From an uncultured Methanobacterium sp. (GTDB lineage Archaea; Methanobacteriota; Methanobacteria; Methanobacteriales; Methanobacteriaceae), in NCBI RefSeq assembly GCF_963665055.1, contig NZ_OY762015.1, positions 1,917,501-1,965,000 on the forward strand: a stretch of DNA of 47,500 nucleotides. The letters run 5' to 3'. Each line of letters starts with the position of its first letter. The first letter of the stretch is position 1. Made by a program: the position numbers and the translations under genes. Below are positions 19,716-27,980 of the stretch, one piece after another. The notes beneath the pieces were generated by a model, which ran no database searches, was not told the DNA's origin, and was given only the letters and a program-made list of their open reading frames with translations.

Positions 19716-20408
19716 TTAAAAACGAATCCTATCCTCATTTTTGGGTATTCCATTTTTTACCTTAACCCATTGTTTATCCTGACATAATTCGTATTCCCCA
19801 AAACAACAGGGAACACCCCGGGCAGTGGTTGCATCAGGACCATCCATGAGGTGGAAATGAAGGTGAGGGGCTGTTGAGTTACCGGAATGACCCACATTCC
19901 CGATGAGAGTGCCTGATTCGATTCTATCACCCTTTTTCACCTTTACAGAACCAGTTTTCATATGACCGAGAAATGCCCATATTCCATCCCATATTTGGTC
20001 ACATTGAATTATAACGAAATTGCCCCCAATATCCTGGATGTTATGTTTGTGGGGGTCAAAAAACCAGGCATTCCTGAAGGCCACTGAAATATCACGGAGT
20101 GGCTGTACAGGGTCGCGTTCAGGGTATCCGTCAAGGGCTTCAACTACCCTGCCAGAAATAGGTGCGTAAATCGGTTTTCCATAGGAGTAACAGTCCTTCA
20201 AATGCACCCTACCTAGAATATGATCTAAATTGTTTTTCCTGTGGAATTTAACATGTTTTTGGGTCCAGTCAACCTGCATGAGGTCGTAGGCATAGGTTGT
20301 TGCAAAAGAATGGGTACCATGACTGGGAATTTTTGTACCAGGACTATTTAAGACCATCCACTCACCCTTAACAGGAAATTTTATGGGTATAGGTTCCATA
20401 TTATTCAT
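19716..20408 (-). CDS. M23-type metallopeptidase-like protein
   Basis: The 230-residue protein shows the M23 core: THSFATTYAYDLMQ (candidate His33 and Asp42 ligands), GKPIYAPISGRVVEALDG, NFVIIQCDQ, WAFLGHMKTGSVKVKKGDRIESGTLIGNVGHSGNSTAPHLHFHL, with the catalytic and ligand His in HLHFH. M23 enzymes cut glycine bonds in bacterial murein, which this organism should lack; archaeal copies may act on pseudomurein peptides or other targets. No signal peptide is seen, so it may be cytoplasmic. The ribosome binding site is weak, and either ATG (20408 or 20399) could start. Confidence 0.85.
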   Translation of the reverse strand: MNNMEPIPIKFPVKGEWMVLNSPGTKIPSHGTHSFATTYAYDLMQVDWTQKHVKFHRKNNLDHILGRVHLKDCYSYGKPIYAPISGRVVEALDGYPERDPVQPLRDISVAFRNAWFFDPHKHNIQDIGGNFVIIQCDQIWDGIWAFLGHMKTGSVKVKKGDRIESGTLIGNVGHSGNSTAPHLHFHLMDGPDATTARGVPCCFGEYELCQDKQWVKVKNGIPKNEDRIRF

Positions 20409-20578
20409 ATCTTTCTCTTTTTTTTATTTTGTGCTAGAATTATATGGATTCTGATTTTTAAACTTAACCACACTGTTACTTCAACAATTCACTAAAATTA
20501 GATCATTAAAACAAAAATCAATAAAAAAAGGAATACTAAGGTATTGATTGCCTGTAACCCCAGTTTTACTGTGTTAAA

Positions 20579-21067
20579 TTATGGATTTAAGAGATATACT
20601 GTGTAGTTGAGGTAACTGACTATTGTAACCCATATTATGTAAGGTACGAGGAGTATGCCTGCCCATTTGGATATTCGGTAGAATACAATGATGTTGGCCA
20701 GTATTGCTATCCACAGCATTACTACCAGTACCACTCCACCTCCTAGGGAATGGAGTCCGAAGAATACCACCGACCATATGGCGTTTATGGCCAGCTGCAC
20801 TAAAAATATTGCTACTGCCACCTTTGCAGGTTTGGTTTCCAGACCTTTCCTCCACACCAGGAACAGTGCCAGTGCCATTAAGATGTAAAGAGTAGTCCAT
20901 ACCACCGGGAACACCCAGCTTGGTGGTGCCCAGTCTGGTCTAATTAGAGTCGCATACCAGGTTGGTATTTGAGAAAAGGTAGCCAAACTACCTATGGCTG
21001 CAAAAATAATAACGATTATAAAGGATCCTGCCAGCTTTAAAATATCATTCTTAGTAGAACTTTCCAT
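20579..21067 (-). CDS. tspO: TspO/MBR family membrane protein
   Basis: TspO proteins are five-helix membrane proteins that bind tetrapyrroles and respond to oxidative stress. The 162-residue product beginning MESSTKNDILKLAG has five hydrophobic segments and the family signature IRPDWAPPSWVFPVVWTTLYILM, then NAIWSVVFFGLHSLGGG. GGGGGGTT before the ATG at 21067 and the normal family length decide this start; a longer open frame to 21259 adds a non-conserved hydrophobic lead. It follows katG on the same strand by about 200 bases, fitting a joint role in oxidative or haem stress. Confidence 0.92.
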   Translation of the reverse strand: MESSTKNDILKLAGSFIIVIIFAAIGSLATFSQIPTWYATLIRPDWAPPSWVFPVVWTTLYILMALALFLVWRKGLETKPAKVAVAIFLVQLAINAIWSVVFFGLHSLGGGVVLVVMLWIAILANIIVFYRISKWAGILLVPYIIWVTIVSYLNYTVYLLNP

Positions 21068-21264
21068 TTTTTCCAACCCCCCTTTATTATAAATTGTTTT
21101 TTTATGAATAAAAATGTTTTTGGGAAGGGTGCTTCCTATGGGTTTAGATGGCAGAGTGTAGTTCATATGAAGCTGGGATTTGTAACCTAAGGGGATTTGT
21201 AATCTCAAACAAAACAAGACAAAATAAAAAAAAGTGAAAAAAAATAGGGGATATGCCATAATGA

Positions 21265-23430
21265 TTAAGCCCGGTCGAACCGGTCCAGGTTCATAACCTT
21301 ATCCCAGGCCATTACAAAGTCTTTGAGGAACTTATCCTGGGCATCAGCAGATGCGTAAACTTCTGCCACTGCCCGAAGTTCGGAGTTTGAACCAAATATG
21401 AGGTCCACACGGGTAGCAGTCCATTTGGATTCACCAGTTTCTCTGTCACTTCCCTTAAACACGTTTTCATCTTCGGTTGCGTTCCATTCGGTTTGCATGT
21501 CCAGCAGGTTCCTGAAGAAGTCATTGGTAAGTGCCCCTGGTGTCTGGGTGAAGACTCCGTGGGGTGACCCTTTGAAGTTGGCATCCAGGACTCTTAAACC
21601 GCCAATTAAGACTGTCATCTCTGGAATGGTTAGGGTTAAAAGTTGTGCTCTGTCCACCAGTAACTCCTCTGCTTTTTCTTCGGTTTGCATCATTTGGTAG
21701 TTCCGGAAACCATCGGCAACCGGTTCCAGCACCGCAAAGGAATCTGCATCAGTCTGTTCCTCCAGGGCGTCCATTCTTCCCGGTGTGAAAGGCACAGTTA
21801 CCTCTTGACCTGCATTTCTGGCAGCCTGTTCAATACCAGCACAACCGGCCAGTACAATGAGATCAGCCAGTGAAACCTTCTTGTTACCGGACTGTGCCTG
21901 GTTGAACTTGTTCTGGATGCCTTCCAGTGTTTTGAGCACTTTCTTCAGCTGGTCTGGCTGGTTGACTTCCCAGTCATTCTGGGGTGCCAGTCGGATGCGG
22001 GCACCATTGGCACCTCCACGCTTGTCTGAACCACGGAAGGTGGATGCTGATGCCCAGGCAGTATACACCATCTCTTGGATGGAGAGATCTGAAGCCAGTA
22101 TTTTGTCCTTGAGGTTCTGGATGTCCTCTTCATTTACAAGCTCATGGTCCACTGGGGGTATGGGGTCCTGCCAGATGAGGTCCTCGTCTGGTACTTCTGG
22201 GCCGAGGTACCGGGTTTTGGGGCCCATGTCCCGGTGGGTTAGTTTGAACCAGGCCCGGGCAAATGCATGGGCAAGTTCATCCGGGTTTTCATAGAAACGT
22301 CTTGAGATCTTCTCGTATTCTGGGTCAAAACGTAACGAGAGGTCAGTGGTTAACATACCAGGGGTGCGGCGTTTTCCTGGGTCGTGGGGATCGGGTACTG
22401 TGTCTTTACCGGCACCATCTTTGGGTTTCCACTGGTAGGCACCTGCCGGGCTCTTTTCAAGTTCCCATTCGGATTCGAACAGGATCCGGAAGAAGTTGTT
22501 ATCCCAGGCAGTGGGTGTGTTGGTCCAGATAACTTCCGGGCCTCCGGTGATGGTGTCATTTCCTTTCCCGGTTTTGTAACTGCTCTTCCAGCCCAGGCCC
22601 TGTTCTTCGATTGGTGCAGCTTCTGGTTCTGGTCCCACATACTTGGGGTCCCCAGCGCCGTGGGTTTTACCGAAAGCGTGGCCACCAGCAATGAGGGCCA
22701 CTGTTTCCTCATCGTTCATGGCCATACGGGCGAAACTTTCCCTGATATCATCTGCTGCGGCAAGGGGGTCTGGTTTGCCATCGGGTCCTTCTGGGTTTAC
22801 GTAGATTAATCCCATTTCAATGGCGGCCAGTGGTTTATCCAGGTCACTGCCCTTTTCGTGGCGTTTTCCTCCCAGCCATTCTTTCTCGGAACCCCAGTAG
22901 ATGTCCTTTTCCGGTTCCCAGATGTCTTCTCTTCCTCCACCGAAGCCGAAGATTTCAAAGCCCATGGATTCCAGGGCCACGTTTCCAGCCAGGATCATCA
23001 GATCGGCCCATGAAATTTTCTGGCCGTATTTTTGTTTGATGGGCCAGAGCAGCCTGCGGGCTTTGTCCAAGTTGGTGTTGTCGGGCCAGCTGCTTAAAGG
23101 TGCTAAACGTTGGTTACCATGACCTCCACCTCCACGGCCGTCTCCTACTCGGTAGGTTCCGGCGCTGTGCCAGGCCATACGGATGAAGAGGGGCCCGTAG
23201 TGGCCAAAGTCTGCTGGCCACCATTCCTGTGAATCAGTCATGAGTCCATAGAGGTCCTTCTTCACTGCGCTTAGGTTTAGACTCTCAAATTCACGAGCGT
23301 AGTTGTAACTTTCATCCATTGGATTGGATTTTTCTGAATGCTGACGTAAGATATCGAGATTTAAACGATTTGGCCACCATTCAAGGTTTGTAGTACCACC
23401 ACTAGCAGTTATTTTGCCTTTTTTATTCAT
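21265..23430 (-). CDS. katG: Catalase-peroxidase KatG
   Basis: The 721-residue haem enzyme breaks down hydrogen peroxide. The distal site is IRMAWHSAGTYR (Arg84, Trp87, His88), the proximal haem ligand is in VALIAGGHAFGKTHG, and LIYVNPEGP holds the Tyr of the Met-Tyr-Trp adduct. The two-domain structure of bacterial KatG is complete; the second half is the haem-free copy. The ATG follows GAGAGTGA. Its base composition is more G/C-rich than its flanks, and a bacterial origin is plausible. It is unusual but not unknown in anaerobic methanogens. TspO lies next downstream. Confidence 0.97.
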   Translation of the reverse strand: MNKKGKITASGGTTNLEWWPNRLNLDILRQHSEKSNPMDESYNYAREFESLNLSAVKKDLYGLMTDSQEWWPADFGHYGPLFIRMAWHSAGTYRVGDGRGGGGHGNQRLAPLSSWPDNTNLDKARRLLWPIKQKYGQKISWADLMILAGNVALESMGFEIFGFGGGREDIWEPEKDIYWGSEKEWLGGKRHEKGSDLDKPLAAIEMGLIYVNPEGPDGKPDPLAAADDIRESFARMAMNDEETVALIAGGHAFGKTHGAGDPKYVGPEPEAAPIEEQGLGWKSSYKTGKGNDTITGGPEVIWTNTPTAWDNNFFRILFESEWELEKSPAGAYQWKPKDGAGKDTVPDPHDPGKRRTPGMLTTDLSLRFDPEYEKISRRFYENPDELAHAFARAWFKLTHRDMGPKTRYLGPEVPDEDLIWQDPIPPVDHELVNEEDIQNLKDKILASDLSIQEMVYTAWASASTFRGSDKRGGANGARIRLAPQNDWEVNQPDQLKKVLKTLEGIQNKFNQAQSGNKKVSLADLIVLAGCAGIEQAARNAGQEVTVPFTPGRMDALEEQTDADSFAVLEPVADGFRNYQMMQTEEKAEELLVDRAQLLTLTIPEMTVLIGGLRVLDANFKGSPHGVFTQTPGALTNDFFRNLLDMQTEWNATEDENVFKGSDRETGESKWTATRVDLIFGSNSELRAVAEVYASADAQDKFLKDFVMAWDKVMNLDRFDRA

Positions 23431-23683
23431 AATTTCACTCTCTTATTTTCACGTTTTAATTCAGGTAAGAATGTAGAATTTCGTGTTTTTTCCAGAGCTT
23501 CCTTACTAATTCAAAGCTTCCTCACTGATATTTCACAATATATTTTTGGAGAAAATATCCGTTTTTTTAATATTTCCTAACATTTATTTATTAGTTCCAG
23601 GTTTTTATTAAAAATTTTTATTTGATTGTTCTGCTTTTTTACTGAATTTCTACAACCTGAATTGTTACACTATCTGAAATTCC

Positions 23684-23751
23684 ACTTTGTAGAACTCAGT
23701 ACTATTTAGGATTTAATACTATATAGAACTTAATACTATTTAGAATTTATG
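23684..23751. repeat. Tandem repeat, 17-base period, upstream of katG
   Basis: Four degenerate units of the type ACTATTTAGAATTTAAT start at 23684, 23701, 23718 and 23735. The array lies in the 401-base gap between katG and padR (23431-23831), which otherwise is A/T-rich and shows no gene; the katG promoter must be in its first 100 bases. Confidence 0.75.
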
Positions 23752-23831
23752 GGTAGAGGTGATCTAAAAAGAAGTAAAGTTGAGAGTAAAACACCATTAA
23801 AATCCATTTAATGGTAGGGTGTGGATTATTT

Positions 23832-24431
23832 TCAATCATCCAGTAATGAGTAGGTTAATTTCCTCAACCTTCGGTTCATTTCCACCATCAGGTCTTCATA
23901 AGGAAGTAATTCTTGCTGTTGAAGGGTTTCTAAATAAGTTATGTGCCTGTTTATTTCAATTAATGAATTTTTAACAGTAGTCTGTTTGTATTCCCTGCTT
24001 TTTTTGAGATTGCCAAATATTTCATTGGCCAATTCACGGCCACTGGTGGTTAAACTGTATTTTCCATTATCTTCTTTGGTGATGAGATCATCGTCAACCA
24101 TTTTTTTTAGCATGGGATATACTGAGCCAGGGGAAGGGCGAGAATGACTCATTTTTAAGGTTTCCTGTAACTCTTGGGCACTGTATTCTCCTCCCGTTTC
24201 ATTGAGGTTTCGCATGTAATCCAGGCGGTGAATTACCTCCAGATGTTTCTGGATAGCATCCATTATTTCCACCCCATTTTTGGGGCTCTTCATCAGAACG
24301 TGGAGTATCCATATCCTTAAACTACTACCTACCTTCTGTATTTTATCCAGTACTTCCAGGATAATTTCCCCTCTTTTGAATCTTTCCTCTCCTCCAGATT
24401 CCAGATCATCTGGTTTCAAATTCTCCTCCAT
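23832..24431 (-). CDS. PadR family transcriptional regulator
   Basis: The 199-residue protein contains the PadR winged helix: ILHVLMKSPKNGVEIMDAI (helix 1-2), RPSPGSVYPMLKKMVDDDLITKEDNGKYSLTTSGRE (recognition helix and wing), and a C-terminal helical region for dimerisation. An extra N-terminal extension of about 30 residues and an insert between helices 2 and 3 make it longer than the minimal PadR. GGAGATGA marks the start. It lies downstream of an MFS exporter on the same strand, the classic arrangement for a ligand-responsive repressor of an exporter. Confidence 0.88.
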   Translation of the reverse strand: MEENLKPDDLESGGEERFKRGEIILEVLDKIQKVGSSLRIWILHVLMKSPKNGVEIMDAIQKHLEVIHRLDYMRNLNETGGEYSAQELQETLKMSHSRPSPGSVYPMLKKMVDDDLITKEDNGKYSLTTSGRELANEIFGNLKKSREYKQTTVKNSLIEINRHITYLETLQQQELLPYEDLMVEMNRRLRKLTYSLLDD

Positions 24432-24545
24432 TGGCTCATCTCCAGCATTTATTCCCCATATGTTCTGTTTAATTCAATTAATACATCCCTATTAATCATC
24501 ATTGATCCCCTATTATAAGGCGAAACTTTAACCATATCATTCATG

Positions 24546-24606
24546 ATGACACGTATCATAATCATAAAATGACACTTTCATTCTAGTTCATGTCATAAGA
24601 TGACAC
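24546..24606. promoter_or_regulatory. Repeated ATGACAC elements upstream of padR
   Basis: ATGACAC occurs at 24546, 24569 and 24600, the latter two extended to ATGACACTTCA-like forms, and a reverse TGTCAT lies at 24591. They fill the 176-base gap ahead of padR. Candidate operators for autoregulation. Confidence 0.45.
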
Positions 24607-24607
24607 T

Positions 24608-26026
24608 TCAGTCCAGTTCTGTCTCTTTTAGGAGTAAGCACATTATAAAACCGGCTACACCAATTATCAGCCCTGCAAAAAATACATTATGAAGGGCATT
24701 ATTTAAAAGTACGGGTGAAACCTGGGAACTGGCACTTGCCACACCCAGGGTCATGTTTACAATTACTCCCAATACTGTTAAACCCAGCACATTACCCAGC
24801 ATTCTGGATAATTGAATTGAACCAGTTACAACACCTAAATCCTGTTTTTCCACCGCGCTTTGAGAGATCACGGTAAATATGAGGATTGAAAGACCCAGAC
24901 CGATTCCTATTAGAATCGAGTAAATAACCACTTCCAGGTTGCTGGTGGTGAGGGTCATGGTGGAGAGTAATCCCATACCCAGGATGAAAAATATGAAGCT
25001 GGATAATGCCATTATTTTATATCTGCCTGTTTTTTCAAGTATTTTTCCCCCTAGAATAGACATGACTGTGACACTTATAAACAGAGGGGCTATGAAAATT
25101 CCCGCAGCAGAAGCAGTCATTCCCTGTACTTTTTGTAAGAAGAGGGGAATATAAGTGGTACTGCTTATCATCAAAGTTCCGATTAAAAACATGCTGACAG
25201 CAGATATGGTGAATATATTATTTTTAAACAGGTGAAGTGGCAGGAGGGGTTCTCTAGCATTCTTTTCAGCCCATACGAATGCAAGTAACATGACAGCTGC
25301 GCAGGCAAATAGGGCTATCAGAGTTAACATACCTGTGTTTACATTCTGCTGGATGAAAGTTAATGCCAGGAGTAATGTACCTAAACTTATTATGTAAGTT
25401 ATCAGACCTTTGTAATCGAATATTTTCTGTGTTATATCTTTCCCCATATCTGGAAGGTATTTCCAGAGTAAAACCATTGCCACAGCACCGATTGGCACAT
25501 TTACGAAGAACACCCAGTTCCATCCCAGGGTATCTGTAATAAAACCCCCTACTGTTGGCCCCACAATGGTGGAAATTGCTGATACCGATGAGAAAATTCC
25601 AATAACCATGCTTCTTTTCCCGGTTGGTAGCATTTCTCCAGCCAGTTTAAGTGGAATCATCATGAGCAATCCACCAGCAAAACCCTGTATTCCTCTGAAC
25701 AGTATGAGTTCTGGCATGTTATGTGAAAGTCCGCAGAGGGCAGAGCTTATTATAAAAAGAGCTATTGCACTTATAATGATCTTTTTTTCGCTGTAATAAT
25801 CGGATAACTTTCCAGAAAGCATCATAGAAACTGATAATGTGGCAAAATAAATTGTAAACGGCCAGACATAGTCTTTCATGTCACCAATACTGGCAATAAT
25901 ACTGGGCATGGCTGTACTGGTGATGGTACCGTTTAAGGAGAATATAAACACCGCTACCATCAACCCAACAATGATCATCTTGATGTTCTGGAGGAATTCT
26001 TCACTTTTATTCTGTATTTTGGTCAT
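24608..26026 (-). CDS. MFS drug exporter, DHA2 (EmrB/QacA) type
   Basis: The 472-residue membrane protein has about 14 hydrophobic segments. Family motifs are seen: MLSGKLSDYYSEKKIIISA (loop 2-3 motif A), LILFRGIQGFAGGLLMMIPL (motif B), and SAISTIVGPTVGGFITDTLGWNWVFFVNVPIG (motif C, antiporter, with the DHA2 WRWiFliNvPiG). It should expel organic compounds in exchange for protons. A cluster of CGATAT elements overlaps its promoter, and a PadR gene follows, so expression is probably repressor-controlled. The start ATG has only a weak ribosome binding site, and TATAAT is 25-30 bases upstream. Confidence 0.92.
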   Translation of the reverse strand: MTKIQNKSEEFLQNIKMIIVGLMVAVFIFSLNGTITSTAMPSIIASIGDMKDYVWPFTIYFATLSVSMMLSGKLSDYYSEKKIIISAIALFIISSALCGLSHNMPELILFRGIQGFAGGLLMMIPLKLAGEMLPTGKRSMVIGIFSSVSAISTIVGPTVGGFITDTLGWNWVFFVNVPIGAVAMVLLWKYLPDMGKDITQKIFDYKGLITYIISLGTLLLALTFIQQNVNTGMLTLIALFACAAVMLLAFVWAEKNAREPLLPLHLFKNNIFTISAVSMFLIGTLMISSTTYIPLFLQKVQGMTASAAGIFIAPLFISVTVMSILGGKILEKTGRYKIMALSSFIFFILGMGLLSTMTLTTSNLEVVIYSILIGIGLGLSILIFTVISQSAVEKQDLGVVTGSIQLSRMLGNVLGLTVLGVIVNMTLGVASASSQVSPVLLNNALHNVFFAGLIIGVAGFIMCLLLKETELD

Positions 26027-26040
26027 AGGTTATCATCATC

Positions 26041-26088
26041 CGATATCATTATATCAAGACTCGATATCTGAATATCGGTAGTCGATAT
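26041..26088 (-). promoter_or_regulatory. CGATAT operator cluster overlapping the MFS promoter
   Basis: CGATAT occurs at 26041, 26062 and 26083, exactly 21 bases (two helical turns) apart, and an inverted copy at 26072 makes the palindrome CGATAT-ctga-ATATCG at 26062-26077. The likely TATA element (TGATATAATG on the minus strand, 26049-26058) lies within the cluster, so binding would block transcription. Confidence 0.65.
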
Positions 26089-26286
26089 GGTTTTTGTGGT
26101 ATAAGTAGTTTGTGGTTAAATAATTTTAAAATCATTATTCCTTTGATATAATACAAAGAAAAAACCAGTCTGATTTTTTTACAGTCTTAAAGTTTTTTTC
26201 AGTCTGATATATTCATAAATTATAACTTTTAATTTTAACAGATATTAGAATAGTTTTAGATAATCTAGTATAGAAGGAGGTTTTAA

Positions 26287-26958
26287 ATGTCTAATGAAAA
26301 TCCGCCCAACGTAGGGGAGGACTATATCCGTTTTCACAAGGTTATGACTCGTGGCCTGGCTTTGTCCATTCAGAATGTTGATAGTTTTTTAAATAGCGGT
26401 GAATTAGAAACACAACATCGTGATGGTTTCCTTAAATATGTTCAGACCTTTTCATCAGTCCTTAATGGACATCATCTGGTTGAAGATGAGAAGATATTCC
26501 CTTACTTCATGGACAAATTACCTGAAGTACCATACCAACGATTGATATCGGAACACAATATATTTAAAAGCGGATTGCAGGAAATAAACAGCGGGCTTGA
26601 CAGTTTAAAGGTAGAAAATGACGAAATGAAGTCACTCCAACTTCTAAAATCAGGTTTAGGTAAAATAGATCAAAAATGGCACGAACATATACAGATTGAG
26701 AATACGCAGTTATACGGGCGAGTAGGAAGTTTGAAAATTGACTCTGAAGAGATGATGAGAATACAAAAGGAGTTTGTAGAGTTTTTTCAGGAGTACGCTG
26801 GTCCTGAATATTTGTTGGGACCCTTTGTGTTATACAACTTATCTCCTGAAGACCGTGCCATAGCAGCCCAAGGATTACCGGAGATAGTAACAAAACAACT
26901 TATACCCATTGAATGGAAAGGCAAATGGGCACCAATGCAGCCATTTCTACTTGAATAA
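26287..26958 (+). CDS. Hemerythrin-like HHE domain protein
   Basis: The 223-residue protein contains the di-iron ligands of the hemerythrin/HHE fold: RFHKVM, LNGHHLVEDEKIFPYF, SEHNIF and WHEHIQIEN, over residues about 15-140. A C-terminal region of 70 residues is not recognised. Such proteins bind oxygen, nitric oxide or iron, and would suit the nearby katG and tspO. GGAGG seven bases upstream gives a strong start. The gene is divergent from the MFS exporter. Confidence 0.88.
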   Translation: MSNENPPNVGEDYIRFHKVMTRGLALSIQNVDSFLNSGELETQHRDGFLKYVQTFSSVLNGHHLVEDEKIFPYFMDKLPEVPYQRLISEHNIFKSGLQEINSGLDSLKVENDEMKSLQLLKSGLGKIDQKWHEHIQIENTQLYGRVGSLKIDSEEMMRIQKEFVEFFQEYAGPEYLLGPFVLYNLSPEDRAIAAQGLPEIVTKQLIPIEWKGKWAPMQPFLLE

Positions 26959-27095
26959 GGTAATATTAGTTTATTTAATGTTAGAGATCGACGTTTTCAC
27001 GACTACAATTAAAAAAAAAAGAATAAATGATAAAATTACCATTTCCATAAAAAGCCCTTTGCAATTAAGTGTGTTGATCTTTTAAAAAAACAAAA

Positions 27096-27317
27096 TTAAA
27101 TTTCAATTAAGCTTTTTTCATCAAACCACATACTACCTTCGGTAGGATTTTTAACTAGATACATCTTGGTATACCATGATCCATCAGTTGTAGGAGGAGT
27201 TATGGTCATTTTTTGTTCAAAGTAAACCTTATGTGGATGTATTCGTTCCTTCTTATCAACCACAACACCTTCAAATCCTAATTTTACATTTTTTACTTTT
27301 TTACCTACGCTTATCAA
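27096..27317 (-). CDS. Small protein, possible SH3/KOW-like barrel
   Basis: The 73-residue product is beta-rich (VGKKVKNVKLGFEGVVVDKKERIHPHKVYFEQ), reminiscent of KOW-type small barrels, and ends FDEKSLIEI. No family is certain. The start is TTG with GAGGG seven bases upstream. It lies alone on the minus strand, with the defence island beyond. Confidence 0.55.
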   Translation of the reverse strand: MISVGKKVKNVKLGFEGVVVDKKERIHPHKVYFEQKMTITPPTTDGSWYTKMYLVKNPTEGSMWFDEKSLIEI

Positions 27318-27766
27318 TTAAATCCCTCTAAATTTACTTAATTTCAAACGGTTTATCTGGTGAGAGATGCAAATTTCCCCATCGATTAAGGGTTCCCAAT
27401 CAATGAAAGTTTTAACTTAACACCTAAACGTTTTACATGAGTATAGTCATCGATTGACAAATAATCATCGACAATTTTAGAATATTCCTATACTCACAAA
27501 TACCATATAATATATGGCAAATTCTATAAAAACGCATTTAAATAATCTATACACTTAGATTAAAACCAAATATCCAAATTTTTATAGAAATTCTCCTTAT
27601 TTAATTGAAATAACCTTTTCCATATTTAATATTTGTGATCTGTTGAATTAAAAAAAGTTACAATTTTTGTCAGTTAGACATGTTTTTGCAATTCGTATTC
27701 TACTTAAAAAATAAATATTCACTAATGCATTTATCCATACATAATAAAAAAAAAACAACGAATTCG
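27318..27766. other. A/T-rich gap at the edge of the defence island
   Basis: About 450 bases with no gene that I can see; stops are dense in all frames. Base composition becomes markedly A/T-rich here and stays so through much of the island. Confidence 0.5.
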
Positions 27767-27945
27767 TGGAAATGGAAGAAAAAACATACCAGAGAACTGG
27801 ACTTTCAGAATATAATTGAGGAGTATCCTGACCTTATAACAGGGAACAGATAAATGGAGGGAACCCCCAAAGATGACTGCACAAAGGCAGTGCAATGAAT
27901 CTCCCGCATATGGCGTGGGATCATTACTTGGACCAACTTTGGTAA
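27767..27945 (+). pseudogene. Decayed fragment of a NucS-like nuclease-domain protein
   Basis: No single frame is open, but successive frames give KHTRELDFQNIIEEYPDLI, then QINGGNPPKM, then AWDHYLDQ. In intact proteins of the DUF91/NucS-like group that I remember, the order is ELQ..I..HPDLLPGEQINPDNPPRW...WSLDHLFLDQD, so order and spacing agree. At least two frameshifts separate the pieces and the downstream EVK part is gone. It marks past gene turnover at the edge of the defence island. An open frame on the opposite strand here is a shadow. Confidence 0.5.
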
Positions 27946-27980
27946 TCTCCTTAATCCACATCTGATTAACTAATCACATA

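Noticed and set aside
20579..21259. 226-codon version of the TspO gene
   Set aside because: The extra 64 residues are not part of the family and the ribosome binding site and normal length point to 21067.
21398..23122. Several plus-strand frames opposite katG
   Set aside because: katG is complete and high in G/C, which creates long open antisense frames; none has a ribosome binding site or family motif.
27731..27961. 76-codon minus-strand frame
   Set aside because: Lies opposite the decayed nuclease fragment and its product is an implausible Cys/Phe-rich mix.
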